NCBI RefSeq assembly: GCF_019774615.1
Contig: NZ_CP081496.1
Location: forward strand, 5,270,001-5,334,000
DNA length: 64,000 nucleotides
Source of the DNA: Streptomyces sp. BHT-5-2
Lineage (GTDB): Bacteria; Actinomycetota; Actinomycetes; Streptomycetales; Streptomycetaceae
Reading direction: 5' to 3'
A program made the translations under genes and the position numbers. Within the stretch, counting starts at the first letter, position 1; every line of letters begins with the position of its first letter. Positions 11,395-21,324 of this stretch are shown piece after piece. The notes under the pieces were generated by a model. The model made no database searches. It saw only the letters and a list, made by a program, of their open reading frames with translations, and was not told the DNA's origin.

Positions 11395-12506
11395 CGGCGC
11401 TTCCCGGGGGTGCGTCCGCGGCCGCGGTTGCGGGCCGCGGGCTGGGGGCGCGGGCCGACGACGGCGGCGCCCTCGGCCTCGTCGTCCGGGCCCTCCGACT
11501 CCGCGGTCTCCTCCTGGCGGGCCGCCTCCTTGGCTGCGGCCGAGGCCCGCTTGGCGGCGACCCGCTTGGCCAGCGCCTTCATCTGCGGCTCACCGTTCTT
11601 CAGGTCGGCGACCAGCGGCGTCGCGATGAAGATCGAGGAGTAGGCACCGGCGGCCAGACCGACGAACAGGGCCAGCGAGATGTCGTTGAGCATGCCCGCG
11701 CCCAGCACGCCGCCGCCGACGAAGAGCAGACCGGCGACCGGCAGCAGCGCCACGACCGTGGTGTTGATCGAGCGCACCAGGGTGCCGTTGATGCTGCGGT
11801 TGGCGATCTCGCTGTAGGTGAAGCGGGACTGCTTGGTGATGTCCTTGGAGGCTTCCTTCAGGCTGTCGAAGACGACGACGGTGTCGTAGAGCGAGTAACC
11901 GAGGATCGTCAGCAGGCCGATGACCGTGCCCGGGGTGACCTCGAAGCCGATCAGGGCGTAGACACCGACGGTGATCGTCAGGTCGTGGATCAGCGCCACC
12001 AGTGCGGCGACCGCCATCCGCCACTCGAAGGCCACGGCGAGATAGAGCACCACCAGGACCATGAAGATCCCCAGGCCCAGCCACGCCTTGTCGGCGATCT
12101 GCTCGCCCCAACTCGGGCCGACCAGCTGGGTGTTGACGTCCTTGGCCGGGACCTTGAGGTCCTTGGCGATCTCCTCCTGGACGGGCAGCGCCTGCTTGGT
12201 GTCCAGACCGCTGATCTGGACGCGCAGCGTGCCGTTGCCGAGCTTCTGCACCATGGCCTGGTGGCCGGGTGCGGCCGACTCGGCGTGGTGCTGGGCCTCC
12301 GAGGTGGAGACCGAGGTCTTCGGGGTGGTGAAGACCGCGCCGCCGGAGAACTCGATGCCGAAGTTCAGGCCCCGCACCGCCAGGCCGACGATGGCCGTGA
12401 TGGTGATGAGGATCGAGATGCCGTACCAGATCTTCCGCTTGCCGATGAAGTCGTAGCCGACCTCACCGCGGTAGAGCCGGGCGCCGAGGTTGCCGAGCTT
12501 GGACAT
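11391..12506 (-). CDS. secF: Protein translocase subunit SecF
   Basis: A 371-aa six-helix RND-type membrane protein that works with SecD and YajC to use the proton gradient during late steps of Sec export. The first helix is IWYGISILITITAIVGLAVR. The SecF signature FGIEFSGGAVF follows, and LIHDLTITVGVYALIGFEV and LTILGYSLYDTVVVFD mark the conserved transmembrane core. The C-terminal 50 residues are charged and rich in A, E and K. The ATG lies one base after the secD stop, so the two are tightly coupled. Confidence 0.96.
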   Translation of the reverse strand: MSKLGNLGARLYRGEVGYDFIGKRKIWYGISILITITAIVGLAVRGLNFGIEFSGGAVFTTPKTSVSTSEAQHHAESAAPGHQAMVQKLGNGTLRVQISGLDTKQALPVQEEIAKDLKVPAKDVNTQLVGPSWGEQIADKAWLGLGIFMVLVVLYLAVAFEWRMAVAALVALIHDLTITVGVYALIGFEVTPGTVIGLLTILGYSLYDTVVVFDSLKEASKDITKQSRFTYSEIANRSINGTLVRSINTTVVALLPVAGLLFVGGGVLGAGMLNDISLALFVGLAAGAYSSIFIATPLVADLKNGEPQMKALAKRVAAKRASAAAKEAARQEETAESEGPDDEAEGAAVVGPRPQPAARNRGRGRTPGKRR

Positions 12507-12507
12507 C

Positions 12508-14256
12508 TCACGCCTCCTTCGTCTGGGTGGGGGCGGTGCGACGGCGCCGCAGCGGCGGCCGGGCGCCCAGGCGCTTGGGATCGAGCCCGGACCACGGGTG
12601 GCCCTCGGCGAAGAACTTCCGCCGGGCCAGCAGCGTCATCAGCGGCTTGGTGAAGAGGAAGACCACGACCACGTCGAGCAGGGTGGTCAGGCCCAGCGTG
12701 AACGCGAAGCCCTGCACCTTGCCGACGGTGACGGTGAACAGCACCGCCGCGGCCAGGAACGACACGAAGTCGGAGACCAGGATCGTGCGCCGGGCCCGCG
12801 GCCAGCCGCGCTCGACGGCCGGGCGCAGGGTGCGGCCCTCGCGGATCTCGTCCCGGATGCGCTCGAAGTAGACGATGAACGAGTCTGCGGTGATACCGAT
12901 CGCGACGATGGCGCCGCAGACCGCCGGCAGGTTCAGCGCGAACCCGATGGCCGGACCGAGCAACGTCATGATCGTGTACGTCAGGATCGCCGAGACCCCG
13001 AGGCTCGCCAGCGCGACCAGCGCCAGCCCGCGGTAGTAGGCGACGAGGTAGACGACGACCAGCGCGAGGCCGATGGCGCCGGCGATCAGACCGGCGTGCA
13101 GCTGCTCGCCGCCGAGCGCCGCGGTGACCGTGGTCTCGTCGTCGATCTTGAACGAGAGCGGCAGGGCGCCGTAGGACAGCATGTTGCCGAGGTCCTCGGC
13201 GGACTGCTGGGTGAAGCCGCCGGAGATCGTGGCGTTGCCGCCGTTGAGCCGCTCGCTGACGCGCGGGTCGGAGACCACCGCGCCGTCCAGCACGATCGCG
13301 AACTGGTTCTGCGGCGGCGCCTTGGCGGCGAGCTTGCCGGTGACGTCCGCGAACTTCTTGCCGCCGTCGGAGGTGAAGTCCATCTGGACGATCCAGCCCT
13401 GGCCCTGCTGGCTGTCGAAGACCGCCTTGGCGTCCTTGACGTCGGTGCCCTCGACGCCGACCGGGCCGAGCACGTACTTCTGGGCGCCGTCGTCCTTGCA
13501 GGCCACGACCGGATCGGTGGGCTTGGCGCCGGCGGCCTGCTCACCGGCCTGGGCACGGCCCGCCTTGGTGGAGCAGTCCAGTGCCGCGAACTGCTTCTGC
13601 AGGGCGGGCGGGATGTCCGCGCCACCGGGGACCGGCGGCGTCTGCTGCGCCGAGGGCTTGTCCGAGGCGGAGGCGGACGGCGGGGCGGACGGTTTCTTCA
13701 GCGCATCGGTGACCGCGCGGCCCTTGGTGGTGGGGCTGGCGCTCGGGGTCGGCGCGGCGCTCTGCTGGGAGCCCTTGCCGCCGGTGGCCTTCTCGCCGGC
13801 CTTGCCGCTCGCGGAGGGGCTGGGCTTGGGCTCGGGGGTCTTGGCACCCGCGGCGGTGGTCAGCACCGGCCGGAACGCGAGCTGGGCGGTGGTACCGACC
13901 TGCTGGCGGGCCTGCTTCGCGTCCGTCCCCTTGGGGATGTTCACGATGATGTGGTTGCTGCCCTGCGTCTGGACCTCGGACTCGGATACACCCAGACCGT
14001 TGACCCGCCGCTCCATGATGCCGGCGGCGGTGTTCATGTTGGTCTCGTTGATCGCGTTGGGCTTGCCCGGCTGGTTCTGCGCGGCCAGCGTGAAGCTGGT
14101 GCCGCCCGCGAGGTCGATGCCCAGTCGTGGGGTCAGTGTGCCGGAGTAGAACATGCCTCCGACCAGCGCCGCCATCGCGATCAGGACCAGGATCAGGGTG
14201 CGCCCCGGATGCCCTTGGTTCGCGGGCGCCCTGCGGCCCTTCTTCGGTGCTGCCAC
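12508..14256 (-). CDS. secD: Protein translocase subunit SecD
   Basis: A 582-aa partner of SecF. The first helix is TLILVLIAMAALVGGMFYSG and the SecD signature LGIDLAGGTSFTL follows. The periplasmic P1 region contains a long low-complexity insertion (about residues 140-225) rich in P, S, A and K, typical of Streptomyces SecD. Five C-terminal helices carry FALNLPAVCGAIVAIGITAD. The start is GTG 14256. It lies downstream of yajC with a 150-base gap, so the two may have separate ribosome loading but common transcription. Confidence 0.96.
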   Translation of the reverse strand: MAAPKKGRRAPANQGHPGRTLILVLIAMAALVGGMFYSGTLTPRLGIDLAGGTSFTLAAQNQPGKPNAINETNMNTAAGIMERRVNGLGVSESEVQTQGSNHIIVNIPKGTDAKQARQQVGTTAQLAFRPVLTTAAGAKTPEPKPSPSASGKAGEKATGGKGSQQSAAPTPSASPTTKGRAVTDALKKPSAPPSASASDKPSAQQTPPVPGGADIPPALQKQFAALDCSTKAGRAQAGEQAAGAKPTDPVVACKDDGAQKYVLGPVGVEGTDVKDAKAVFDSQQGQGWIVQMDFTSDGGKKFADVTGKLAAKAPPQNQFAIVLDGAVVSDPRVSERLNGGNATISGGFTQQSAEDLGNMLSYGALPLSFKIDDETTVTAALGGEQLHAGLIAGAIGLALVVVYLVAYYRGLALVALASLGVSAILTYTIMTLLGPAIGFALNLPAVCGAIVAIGITADSFIVYFERIRDEIREGRTLRPAVERGWPRARRTILVSDFVSFLAAAVLFTVTVGKVQGFAFTLGLTTLLDVVVVFLFTKPLMTLLARRKFFAEGHPWSGLDPKRLGARPPLRRRRTAPTQTKEA

Positions 14257-14409
14257 CTTGTCGTTTCTCCCTGTCCAACCCCTCGGCCTGGGATGTCTGC
14301 CGAGCGGCCACGAAGTCTTGTGGGGACGTGCCCCCGCCGGAGCCTAGACCGTCCGGGGACCGCGGTGCGCCCGATCGGGGGCGCGCCGCGGTCCCCACCG
14401 CGGAACGGA

Positions 14410-14961
14410 CTACTTCGCGTCGGCCTCGCCGGTCTTCTTGCCGTCCTTGGCGGCCTCGGCCTCGTCGGCCGCCGGCTTGTCGGCCTTGCCGGCCTGGTCG
14501 TCCTCGGCCTTGTCGGCCTTCTCGGCGGTGGGCTCGGCGCCCTCGCCGGCCTCGGCCTTGCCCAGGTCGATCGTGCCGGCCTTGTCACCCTTTTCGGTGG
14601 CCTTGTCGGCCTCGTCACCGGTCAGCGACGAGACGTCGTCCGGAACGACCGGGCGGTCCTCGGAGACGACCGGGTCGGCACCGTCCAGAATGCGGTTGTA
14701 CTCCTCGTCCGCGAGCACCGCGCCGATGGCGTTCTTCGCGTAGATGGCGTGCACACCGGGAGCGACCTCCAGGAGGACGGTGTCCTCGTGGATTTCCTTC
14801 ACGGTGGCGTACATGCCGCCGATCGTCCGGACGCCGGTGCCGGGCTGCATCTCATTGCGCATCTGCTGGGCCGCCTGCTGCTTCTTCTTGGCGGACCGCG
14901 TCATCAGGAACATGGCCCCGATGAGGACGATGAAGGGGAGGAGAGTCACGATATTGGGCAC
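14410..14961 (-). CDS. yajC: Preprotein translocase subunit YajC
   Basis: A 183-aa single-span membrane protein, accessory to SecDF. The N-terminal helix (IVTLLPFIVLIGAMFLMTRS) is followed by KKKQQAAQQMRNEMQPG and GVRTIGGMYATVKEIHEDTV, the YajC core. The last 70 residues are an acidic A/D/E/K-rich tail beyond the usual length, common in streptomycetes. The GTG at 14961 is chosen because AAGGA lies about ten bases upstream and the hydrophobic helix starts at once. The longer frame adds a polar leader without a ribosome site. Confidence 0.9.
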   Translation of the reverse strand: MPNIVTLLPFIVLIGAMFLMTRSAKKKQQAAQQMRNEMQPGTGVRTIGGMYATVKEIHEDTVLLEVAPGVHAIYAKNAIGAVLADEEYNRILDGADPVVSEDRPVVPDDVSSLTGDEADKATEKGDKAGTIDLGKAEAGEGAEPTAEKADKAEDDQAGKADKPAADEAEAAKDGKKTGEADAK

Positions 14962-15125
14962 GGGACGGAAATCCTTCGCACGACCGCTGCTGTCGGCGGT
15001 CTCGTATAGCGGGGGTGGGTATGCCGGCCCTACGGACGGCATCGGCGGAGTCTAAGCGAGTCCGCACCACAGGAACAACGCCCAGCATCGCACCGCAGTT
15101 CCTGACCGGGCGAGTCTCCGCGCCG

Positions 15126-16214
15126 TCACGCCTCGAACAGGCCCGCCTGGCTGCCTCCGCCCACGGCCTGCGGCGGTACCAGCTCCATGTGCGCCCAGGC
15201 CGCAGGCGTCGCGATCCGGCCACGCGGCGTGCGGGCGAGCAGGCCCTCCCGCACCAGGAACGGCTCGGCGACCTCCTCGACCGTCTCGCGCTCCTCCCCC
15301 ACCGCGACGGCCAGGGTGGACAGCCCCACCGGTCCGCCGCCGAACAGCTTGAGCAGGGCGGTGAGCACCGCGCGGTCGAGCCGGTCCAGGCCGCGGGCGT
15401 CGACCTCGTAGACCCCCAGGGCCTGTGCGGCGATCTCGCGGGTGATCACGCCGTCGGCCTTGACCTGGGCGTAGTCGCGGACCCGGCGCAGCAGGCGGTT
15501 GGCGATCCGGGGCGTGCCACGGGAGCGGCCGGCGATCTCGGCCGCGCCGTCGGGCTCTATCGCCACGTCGAGCAGGCCGGCGGAGCGGTGGATCACGCGC
15601 TGGAGCTCGGCCGGGGCGTAGAACTCCATGTGGCCGGTGAAACCGAACCGGTCGCGCAGCGGCGGCGGCAGCAGGCCCGCCCGGGTCGTGGCCCCGACCA
15701 GCGTGAACGGCGGGAGCTCCAGCGGGATGGCGGTGGCGCCGGGCCCCTTGCCGACGATCACGTCGACGCGGAAGTCCTCCATCGCCATGTAGAGCATCTC
15801 CTCGGCCGGCCGGGACATCCGGTGGATCTCGTCGAGGAAGAGGACCTCGCCCTCCTGGAGGGAGGAGAGGATCGCCGCCAGATCGCCGGCGTGCTGGATG
15901 GCGGGCCCTGAGGTGATCCGGATCGGGGCGCCCATCTCGGCCGCGATGATCATGGAGAGGGTGGTCTTGCCGAGACCGGGCGCGCCGGACAACAGGACAT
16001 GGTCGGCGGTGGCGCCGCGGGCCCGGGCGGCCTTCAGCACCAGGTCGAGCTGCTCGCGGACCCGCTCCTGGCCGACGAACTCGTCCAGGTCCTTGGGCCG
16101 CAGCGCGGCCTCGACGGCGTTCTCCTCGCCGTCGGCGTCGGCCGCCACCAGCCGGTCGGCCGGGGCGCCGGCGGTCTCCTCGGCGGCGGACGGTGCGGTG
16201 TCGTCCCAGTTCAC
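15126..16214 (-). CDS. ruvB: Holliday junction branch-migration ATPase RuvB
   Basis: A 362-aa AAA+ motor that drives branch migration on a RuvA-bound junction. Walker A is [14 protein letters not shown], Walker B is [10 protein letters not shown], and sensor 1 region contains [12 protein letters not shown] winged-helix domain ends the protein with [18 protein letters not shown]. The start is GTG 16214 (VNWDDTAP), with GAGG about nine bases upstream. The start given by the longer open frame is basic low-complexity translation of the ruvA-ruvB gap. Confidence 0.96.
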   Translation of the reverse strand: MNWDDTAPSAAEETAGAPADRLVAADADGEENAVEAALRPKDLDEFVGQERVREQLDLVLKAARARGATADHVLLSGAPGLGKTTLSMIIAAEMGAPIRITSGPAIQHAGDLAAILSSLQEGEVLFLDEIHRMSRPAEEMLYMAMEDFRVDVIVGKGPGATAIPLELPPFTLVGATTRAGLLPPPLRDRFGFTGHMEFYAPAELQRVIHRSAGLLDVAIEPDGAAEIAGRSRGTPRIANRLLRRVRDYAQVKADGVITREIAAQALGVYEVDARGLDRLDRAVLTALLKLFGGGPVGLSTLAVAVGEERETVEEVAEPFLVREGLLARTPRGRIATPAAWAHMELVPPQAVGGGSQAGLFEA

Positions 16215-16290
16215 TGCGGAATGCCTCGCGGGGTCGGGGCGGCCGGGCCGCCTACGTGGTCGTACGGTCGGGGGCGCCGGGGCGCGTGGG

Positions 16291-16911
16291 TCATCGGGCC
16301 CGGTTGAGGGTCCGGAGGGCCGCCTTGAGCAGCTGCGGCACCTGCGGCGTGCCGCCCTCGGCGGCGGCCGCCTCGGCCTGCGGCGCCACCGCGGCGACCG
16401 CCTCGTCGGCCTCCCTCGCGGCATAGCCCAGGCCGACCAGCGCGGCCTGCAGCTGATCGCGCCAGCCGGCCGGCGCCGATGCCCCGGCGGGCGGACGGGC
16501 ACCGCCGACCGGCGCGCCGAGCCGGTCCTTGAGCTCCAGCAGCAGCTTCTGCGCGCCCTTCTTGCCGATGCCCGGGACGGCCGTCAGCGCCTTCTCGTCC
16601 CCCGTGGACACCGCGAGCCGCAGCGCGTCCGGCGAGTGCACCGCGAGCATCGCCTGGGCGAGCCGGGGGCCGACGCCGCTGGCGGTCTGCAGCAGCTCGA
16701 AGGTCTGCCGCTCGTCGTCGTCGGCGAAGCCGTAGAGGGTGAGGGAGTCCTCGCGCACCACGAGGGAGGTGGCGAGCTTGGTGCGCTCGCCGAGGCGGAG
16801 GCCGGAGAGGGTGTTCGGCGTGCACTGGACGGCCATGCCGACACCGCCGACCTCGACGACGGCGGCGTCCGGTGCGAGGGCCGCGACCGGGCCGGAGACA
16901 AAGGCGATCAT
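16291..16911 (-). CDS. ruvA: Holliday junction branch-migration protein RuvA
   Basis: A 206-aa junction-binding protein. The OB-fold N-terminus reads [25 protein letters not shown]. HhH motifs follow in [17 protein letters not shown] and [20 protein letters not shown] flexible P/A-rich linker leads to the C-terminal RuvB-contacting domain ([19 protein letters not shown]). Its ATG overlaps the ruvC stop by four bases, so the two are coupled. The ATG at 16911 is the family start; the 377-aa open frame covering it is a GC artefact running through ruvC. Confidence 0.96.
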   Translation of the reverse strand: MIAFVSGPVAALAPDAAVVEVGGVGMAVQCTPNTLSGLRLGERTKLATSLVVREDSLTLYGFADDDERQTFELLQTASGVGPRLAQAMLAVHSPDALRLAVSTGDEKALTAVPGIGKKGAQKLLLELKDRLGAPVGGARPPAGASAPAGWRDQLQAALVGLGYAAREADEAVAAVAPQAEAAAAEGGTPQVPQLLKAALRTLNRAR

Positions 16912-17459
16912 CGGGTGCCCTTCGGCGTGCGAGCGGGGACGGAGGTACGGCGGGCCGCGGCCTGCGCCTGCTGGAGGCGGTTGACCGCGGGGGAGCGCCA
17001 GATGTGACAGATGGCCAGGGCGAGGGCGTCGGCGGCGTCGGCCGGCTTGGGCGGCGCGGCGAGCCGCAGCAGGCGGGTGACCATCGCGCCGACCTGCGCC
17101 TTGTCGGCCCGGCCGGAGCCGGTGACCGCGGCCTTGACCTCGCTGGGGGTGTGCAGCGCGACCGGCAGCCCGCGGCGGGCGGCGCACAGCATGGCGACCG
17201 CGCTGGCCTGTGCGGTGCCCATGACCGTACGGACGTTGTGCTGGCTGAAGACCCGCTCCACGGCGACGTATTCGGGGCGGTGGGTGTCGAGCCACTCCTC
17301 TATGCCGCGCTCGATGAGCACCAGACGGTGTGCGACGTCCGCGTCCGCCGGCGTGCGCACGACGCCGACGCCGACCATGGTCAGCGGCCGTCCCGCGACC
17401 CCGTCCACCACGCCGACCCCGCACCGCGTCAGCCCCGGGTCCACCCCCAGCACCTTCAT
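16908..17459 (-). CDS. ruvC: Crossover junction endodeoxyribonuclease RuvC
   Basis: A 183-aa Holliday junction resolvase with an RNase-H fold. The first catalytic aspartate is in [20 protein letters not shown]. Others are in [12 protein letters not shown] (Glu), and near the C-terminus in [15 protein letters not shown] (Asp pair). All acidic catalytic positions are present. It is first gene of ruvCAB and follows yebC, the usual bacterial neighbour. Confidence 0.97.
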   Translation of the reverse strand: MKVLGVDPGLTRCGVGVVDGVAGRPLTMVGVGVVRTPADADVAHRLVLIERGIEEWLDTHRPEYVAVERVFSQHNVRTVMGTAQASAVAMLCAARRGLPVALHTPSEVKAAVTGSGRADKAQVGAMVTRLLRLAAPPKPADAADALALAICHIWRSPAVNRLQQAQAAARRTSVPARTPKGTR

Positions 17460-17532
17460 CGGGCCCGCCCCTCGCCGTCGTTCGGTCGTCTGTTCCTTAC
17501 GTTCCGCAGGTTAGTGGCTGCCACTGACAAAC

Positions 17533-17569
17533 CGACGGGCCGGCGGGGTGTGTCCCCGCCGGCCCGTCG
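17533..17569 (-). terminator. Hairpin after yebC
   Basis: A perfect 16-bp stem, CGACGGGCCGGCGGGG with its complement, around a five-base TGTGT loop. It lies 24 bases past the yebC stop and upstream of ruvC. Confidence 0.75.
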
Positions 17570-17592
17570 TGCGACCGGTAAGCCCGCGACCG

Positions 17593-18345
17593 TCAGGCGT
17601 CGACCTTGGCCATGACGTCGTCGGACACGTCGAAGTTGGCGAAGACGTTCTGCACGTCGTCGCTGTCCTCCAGGGCGTCGATCAGCTTGAAGATCTTGCG
17701 CGCGCCCTCTTCCTCCAGCTCGACCTGCATGGTCGGGACGAAGTTGGCCTCGGCCGAGTCGTAGTCGATGCCGGCCTCCTGGAGCGCGGTGCGCACCGCC
17801 ACCAGGTCGGTGGCCTCGCTGAGCACCTCGAAGGACTCACCGAGGTCGTTGACCTCCTCGGCACCGGCGTCCAGGACCGCGCCCAGGACGTCGTCCTCGC
17901 TCAGCTCGCCCTTGGGGACGATCACCACGCCCTTGCGGTTGAAGAGGTAGGACACCGAGCCCGGGTCGGCCATCGAACCGCCGTTGCGGGTCATCGCGAC
18001 GCGGACGTCGGAGGCGGCGCGGTTGCGGTTGTCGGTGAGGCACTCGATCAGGACGGCGACGCCGTTGGGGCCGTAGCCCTCATACATGATCGTCTCGTAG
18101 TCGGCGCCGCCTGCTTCGAGACCGCCACCGCGCTTGATCGCGGAGTCGATGTTCTTGTTCGGAACCGACTGCTTCTTCGCCTTCTGGACGGCGTCGTACA
18201 GCGTCGGGTTGCCTTCCAGATCGACGCCGCCCATCCGCGCCGCGACCTCGATGTTCTTGATCAGCTTCGCGAAGAGCTTGCCGCGCTTGGCATCGATCAC
18301 GGCCTTCTTGTGCTTCGTCGTAGCCCATTTAGAGTGGCCGGACAT
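17593..18345 (-). CDS. yebC: YebC/PmpR family protein (TACO1-like)
   Basis: A 250-aa three-domain protein. The N-terminus [20 protein letters not shown] and [18 protein letters not shown] are hallmarks of the family. The middle holds [19 protein letters not shown]. Members are described as transcriptional regulators or as ribosome-associated factors that ease translation of difficult motifs, so the name regulator is not certain here. It stands between pdxT and ruvC with terminators on the ruvC side. Confidence 0.95.
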   Translation of the reverse strand: MSGHSKWATTKHKKAVIDAKRGKLFAKLIKNIEVAARMGGVDLEGNPTLYDAVQKAKKQSVPNKNIDSAIKRGGGLEAGGADYETIMYEGYGPNGVAVLIECLTDNRNRAASDVRVAMTRNGGSMADPGSVSYLFNRKGVVIVPKGELSEDDVLGAVLDAGAEEVNDLGESFEVLSEATDLVAVRTALQEAGIDYDSAEANFVPTMQVELEEEGARKIFKLIDALEDSDDVQNVFANFDVSDDVMAKVDA

Positions 18346-18408
18346 CCGCCTGTCTCCTTCGCGTAACCCATTTCAGAAACGATCGCCCCAGATCCTACCG
18401 GGATCTCG

Positions 18409-19002
18409 TCAGGCCCCCGCACGCACCATGTCCACGAAGAACGCGTGGATACGGTGATCGCCGGTCAGCTCCGGATGGAACGACGTGGCCAGGACGTTAC
18501 CCTGCCGCACCGCCACCGTATGCCCACCGTACGTCGCCAGGACGTCCGCGGAGGCGCCGACCGACTCGACCCAGGGGGCCCGGATGAAGACGCCCTCCAC
18601 CGGCCCGCCGTCGATCCCGGCGACCTCGACGGCCGCCTCGAAGGACTCGTTCTGCCGCCCGAAGGCGTTGCGGCGCACGATCATGTCGATGCCGCCGAGC
18701 GTCTCCTGGTCCTCCCGGGCGTCCAGCAGCTTGTCGGCGACCATGATCATGCCGGCGCAGGTGCCGTAGACCGGCCGCCCCGCCCGGACGAACGCGCGCA
18801 GCGGCTCCAGCATGCCGAACACGACCGCCAGCTTGGACATGGTGGTGGACTCGCCGCCCGGTATCACCAGGCCGTCGACCTCGGCGAGCTCCTCGGGGCG
18901 ACGGACCGGCAGCCCCCGGGCGCCGGCGTCCGCGAGCGCCTTGAGGTGCTCGCGGACGTCGCCCTGGAGCGCCAGCACACCGATCGTGGGTGTGGTGCTC
19001 AT
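18409..19002 (-). CDS. pdxT: Pyridoxal 5'-phosphate synthase glutaminase subunit PdxT
   Basis: A 197-aa class I glutaminase that releases ammonia for PdxS. It starts [16 protein letters not shown]. It shows the PdxT segment [14 protein letters not shown], the nucleophile cysteine in YGTCAGMIM (about residue 82), and the His-Glu pair in ATSFHPEL (about 175). The ATG at 19002 fits the family length; the longer frame reads into pdxS. It follows pdxS by 14 bases and both are needed for vitamin B6 synthesis. Confidence 0.96.
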   Translation of the reverse strand: MSTTPTIGVLALQGDVREHLKALADAGARGLPVRRPEELAEVDGLVIPGGESTTMSKLAVVFGMLEPLRAFVRAGRPVYGTCAGMIMVADKLLDAREDQETLGGIDMIVRRNAFGRQNESFEAAVEVAGIDGGPVEGVFIRAPWVESVGASADVLATYGGHTVAVRQGNVLATSFHPELTGDHRIHAFFVDMVRAGA

Positions 19003-19016
19003 CAGTTTCCGGATCC

Positions 19017-19928
19017 TTACCAGCCGCGGTTGGCGTAGCGCTCGGCCTCGGGGAGGGTGTCGCAGTTGATGCCGACCATGGCCTCGCCAAGGTTGCGGGA
19101 GACGTCCGCGATGACCTTCGGGTCGTCGTAGAAGGTGGTGGCCTTCACGATCGCGGCGGCGCGCTTGGCCGGGTCGCCGGACTTGAAGATGCCGGAGCCG
19201 ACGAAGACGCCCTCGGCGCCGAGCTGACGCATCAGCGCGGCGTCGGCCGGGGTGGCCACACCGCCGGCGGAGAACAGCACGACGGGCAGCTTGCCCAGCT
19301 CGGCGACCTCCTTGACCAGCTCGTAGGGGGCGCGCAGCTCCTTGGCGGCGGCGAACAGCTCGTTGTGGTCGCAGCCGCGCAGCTTGGCGATCTCGCCCTT
19401 GATCTGGCGCAGGTGACGGACCGCCTCGACGACGTTGCCGGTGCCGGCCTCGCCCTTGGAGCGGATCATCGCGGCGCCCTCGGCGATACGGCGCAAGGCC
19501 TCGCCCAGGTTGGTGGCACCACATACGAACGGGGTGGTGAAGGCCCACTTGTCGGAGTGGTTGACCTCGTCGGCCGGGGTGAGGACCTCGGACTCGTCGA
19601 TGTAGTCCACGCCGAGCGACTGGAGCACCTGCGCCTCGACGAAGTGGCCGATCCGCGACTTCGCCATGACCGGGATGGAGACGGCGTTGATGATGCCGTC
19701 GATCATGTCCGGGTCGGACATCCGGGCCACGCCGCCGTCCTTGCGGATGTCGGCCGGGACCCGCTCCAGGGCCATGACGGCGACGGCACCGGCGTCCTCG
19801 GCGATCTTCGCCTCTTCCGGCGTGACGACGTCCATGATCACGCCGCCCTTGAGCTGCTCGGCCATACCGCGCTTGACGCGCGCGGTTCCGGTCTCGGGGG
19901 TCTGGGGCGTGGTGGGCGTGCTGGACAC
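19017..19928 (-). CDS. pdxS: Pyridoxal 5'-phosphate synthase lyase subunit PdxS
   Basis: A 303-aa TIM-barrel enzyme that builds PLP from ribose 5-phosphate, glyceraldehyde 3-phosphate and PdxT-supplied ammonia. It carries [19 protein letters not shown], the catalytic-lysine region [16 protein letters not shown], and the phosphate-binding stretch [19 protein letters not shown]. The start is GTG 19928, fixed by GAGG in GAGGTCAAC just upstream. A GC-poorer stretch of about 145 bases separates it from the LemA-like gene and probably holds its promoter. Confidence 0.97.
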   Translation of the reverse strand: MSSTPTTPQTPETGTARVKRGMAEQLKGGVIMDVVTPEEAKIAEDAGAVAVMALERVPADIRKDGGVARMSDPDMIDGIINAVSIPVMAKSRIGHFVEAQVLQSLGVDYIDESEVLTPADEVNHSDKWAFTTPFVCGATNLGEALRRIAEGAAMIRSKGEAGTGNVVEAVRHLRQIKGEIAKLRGCDHNELFAAAKELRAPYELVKEVAELGKLPVVLFSAGGVATPADAALMRQLGAEGVFVGSGIFKSGDPAKRAAAIVKATTFYDDPKVIADVSRNLGEAMVGINCDTLPEAERYANRGW

Positions 19929-20074
19929 GTTGACCTCACTCAGTGCGGGTGGTTGCGCTTCGGCGCCCACACAACCGTTGGCCGGTACCTCGCGAAAAGG
20001 GCCAATTGGAGGCCGGTGGCTTGCGACACCGATCATCTCGGAATCCGGACGTTCCGCTTCCGCCTTGTGGTCGC

Positions 20075-20620
20075 TCAGTTCCCCGCCGAGCGGTCGTCCA
20101 GGACGGCCGGCGGCTCGTCGTCCATCTCGAAGGCCATCGGGAACGGCGCGTGCCCGGCCAGCCGCAGATAGCGCACCAGCCGGTGGCGGCGCACCGCCCG
20201 CGCGGCCCGTACCGCGTCGTTGTGGAACCGGCGCGCCATCGGCACCCGGCGCACCGCCGCCGTCAGCTCCACGACCGTGCGCTCCCCGCCCGGCGCCTCC
20301 CGCACCGCCTCCAGCTGCTCCTCGTCCTCGAAGACGGCCCGGAGCGCCTGGCTCAACTCGCTCTCCGCGACCTCCCGGTGGTCCTCCGCAGCCTGCCGGG
20401 CCTCGTGCGCGGCCTGGTAGAGCACGATCGACGCCGCCGGATCGAGCACCCCGGAGGTCCCCACCTCCTGCGCCACCGAGGCCCGCCGCAACAACTGCGC
20501 GTCCAACGCGGCCCGCGCGGCGTCGATCCGCGCATGCAGACGGTCGAGCCGACCGGCCGTCCAACTCAGGTAGACGCCGACGAGGACGATCGCGGCAGCG
20601 ATCCAAATAAACGTGCTCAC
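20075..20620 (-). CDS. LemA-like membrane-anchored protein
   Basis: A 181-aa protein with an N-terminal membrane helix ([17 protein letters not shown]) followed by a long helical domain: [20 protein letters not shown], then RRASVAQEV, and a C-terminal [16 protein letters not shown] with [12 protein letters not shown]. This order resembles LemA-family proteins (an N-out helix then an antiparallel four-helix domain), including the late R-F/Y-N-D-x-V signature. Function of LemA proteins is unknown. It lies between pdxS and the giant inverted repeat. Confidence 0.7.
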   Translation of the reverse strand: MSTFIWIAAAIVLVGVYLSWTAGRLDRLHARIDAARAALDAQLLRRASVAQEVGTSGVLDPAASIVLYQAAHEARQAAEDHREVAESELSQALRAVFEDEEQLEAVREAPGGERTVVELTAAVRRVPMARRFHNDAVRAARAVRRHRLVRYLRLAGHAPFPMAFEMDDEPPAVLDDRSAGN

Positions 20621-20654
20621 GGCCGGTCACGCTATCGCCTCCGGCGGGGTGCCC

Positions 20655-20910
20655 CCCACGTTGTCGGCTTTCCCGCCGTAGGGGTTCGCCTTGCTTGCGC
20701 CTGGCGGCGCGTTGCCGGTCCGCTGCGCGGGGGCTGTTCCGGCCCGCTTCGCGGGCGTTGTTGGTCCGCTGCGCGGGGCTGTTGGGTGCGGTGACGGGCC
20801 TCCGGGGCAGGGGGTGTGTCCGGACTGCTGCGCTTTACGTCCGGACACACCCCCTGCCCCTCCGACCCGTCCCCTCCCGTTGTGGGTCATGAAAACCCAT
20901 AGACGGGGCA
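20655..20910. repeat. Left arm of giant imperfect inverted repeat
   Basis: About 256 bases that match, in reverse complement, the block 21012-21306. The outer end (CCCACGTTGTCGGCTTTCCC and on to TAGGGGTTCGCC) is nearly identical to its partner. It contains the recurring unit GGTCCGCTGCGCGGGG, the variant GGCCCGCTTCGCGGGC, and a 22-bp perfect hairpin. No credible gene is present; frames through it are just translated repeats. Confidence 0.9.
20804..20860. repeat. Perfect 22-bp hairpin inside the left arm
   Basis: Stem 20804-20825 (GGGGCAGGGGGTGTGTCCGGAC) pairs perfectly with 20839-20860. The 13-base loop is TGCTGCGCTTTAC. The loop is the exact reverse complement of the loop in the right-arm hairpin, while the stems differ. 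Confidence 0.92.
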
Positions 20911-21011
20911 ACGGTTGCCGGGCTCCTGCGGGCTCTGGACTGATGGGCGGCCGTCCCTCAACGAGTGACCGTCAGCCCTCGACAAGCGACCGTTGGCGGA
21001 CCAGCCTGCTC

Positions 21012-21306
21012 AGCCCCTACCCACCGTCTTATGACCACTCACGGGAGGGGACGGGCCGGAGGGGGTGGTGTGTCGGACGTAAAGCGCAGCAGTCCGACAC
21101 ACCACCCCCTCCGGCCCGGCACCGCACCCAACAGCCCCGCGCAGCGGACCGGCAACGCCCGCGAAGCGGGCCGGAAACGCCCCGCGCAGCGGACCGGCCC
21201 CGCGCAGCGGACCGGCAACACAATCAATGCGCCGCAGGCGCAAGGGCGAAGCGCCGCCAGGCGCAAGAAAGGCGAACCCCTACGGCGGGAAAGCCGACAA
21301 CGTGGG
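21012..21306. repeat. Right arm of giant imperfect inverted repeat
   Basis: About 295 bases complementary to 20655-20910. Compared with the left arm it carries one extra copy of the unit CCCCGCGCAGCGGACC and an extra stretch of about 30 bases containing CAATCAATGCGCCGCAGGCG near 21220-21250. It ends 18 bases before the pimA stop codon. The roughly 100-base centre between the arms (20911-21011) has no repeat structure that I can see beyond two related CGAGTGACCGT/CAAGCGACCGT words. Confidence 0.9.
21053..21117. repeat. Perfect 26-bp hairpin inside the right arm
   Basis: Stem 21053-21078 (beginning GGGCCGGAGGGGGTGG, ending TGTGTCGGAC) pairs perfectly with 21092-21117. The loop GTAAAGCGCAGCA is the reverse complement of the left-arm loop. 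It may act as a terminator for the pgsA-acyltransferase-pimA operon. Confidence 0.92.
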
Positions 21307-21324
21307 AAGGGCTGCCCTTCGGGC

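Noticed and set aside
12490-15009. 839-codon plus-strand open frame over secD and yajC
   Set aside because: Antisense shadow; sequence is low complexity mirrored from SecD codon usage.
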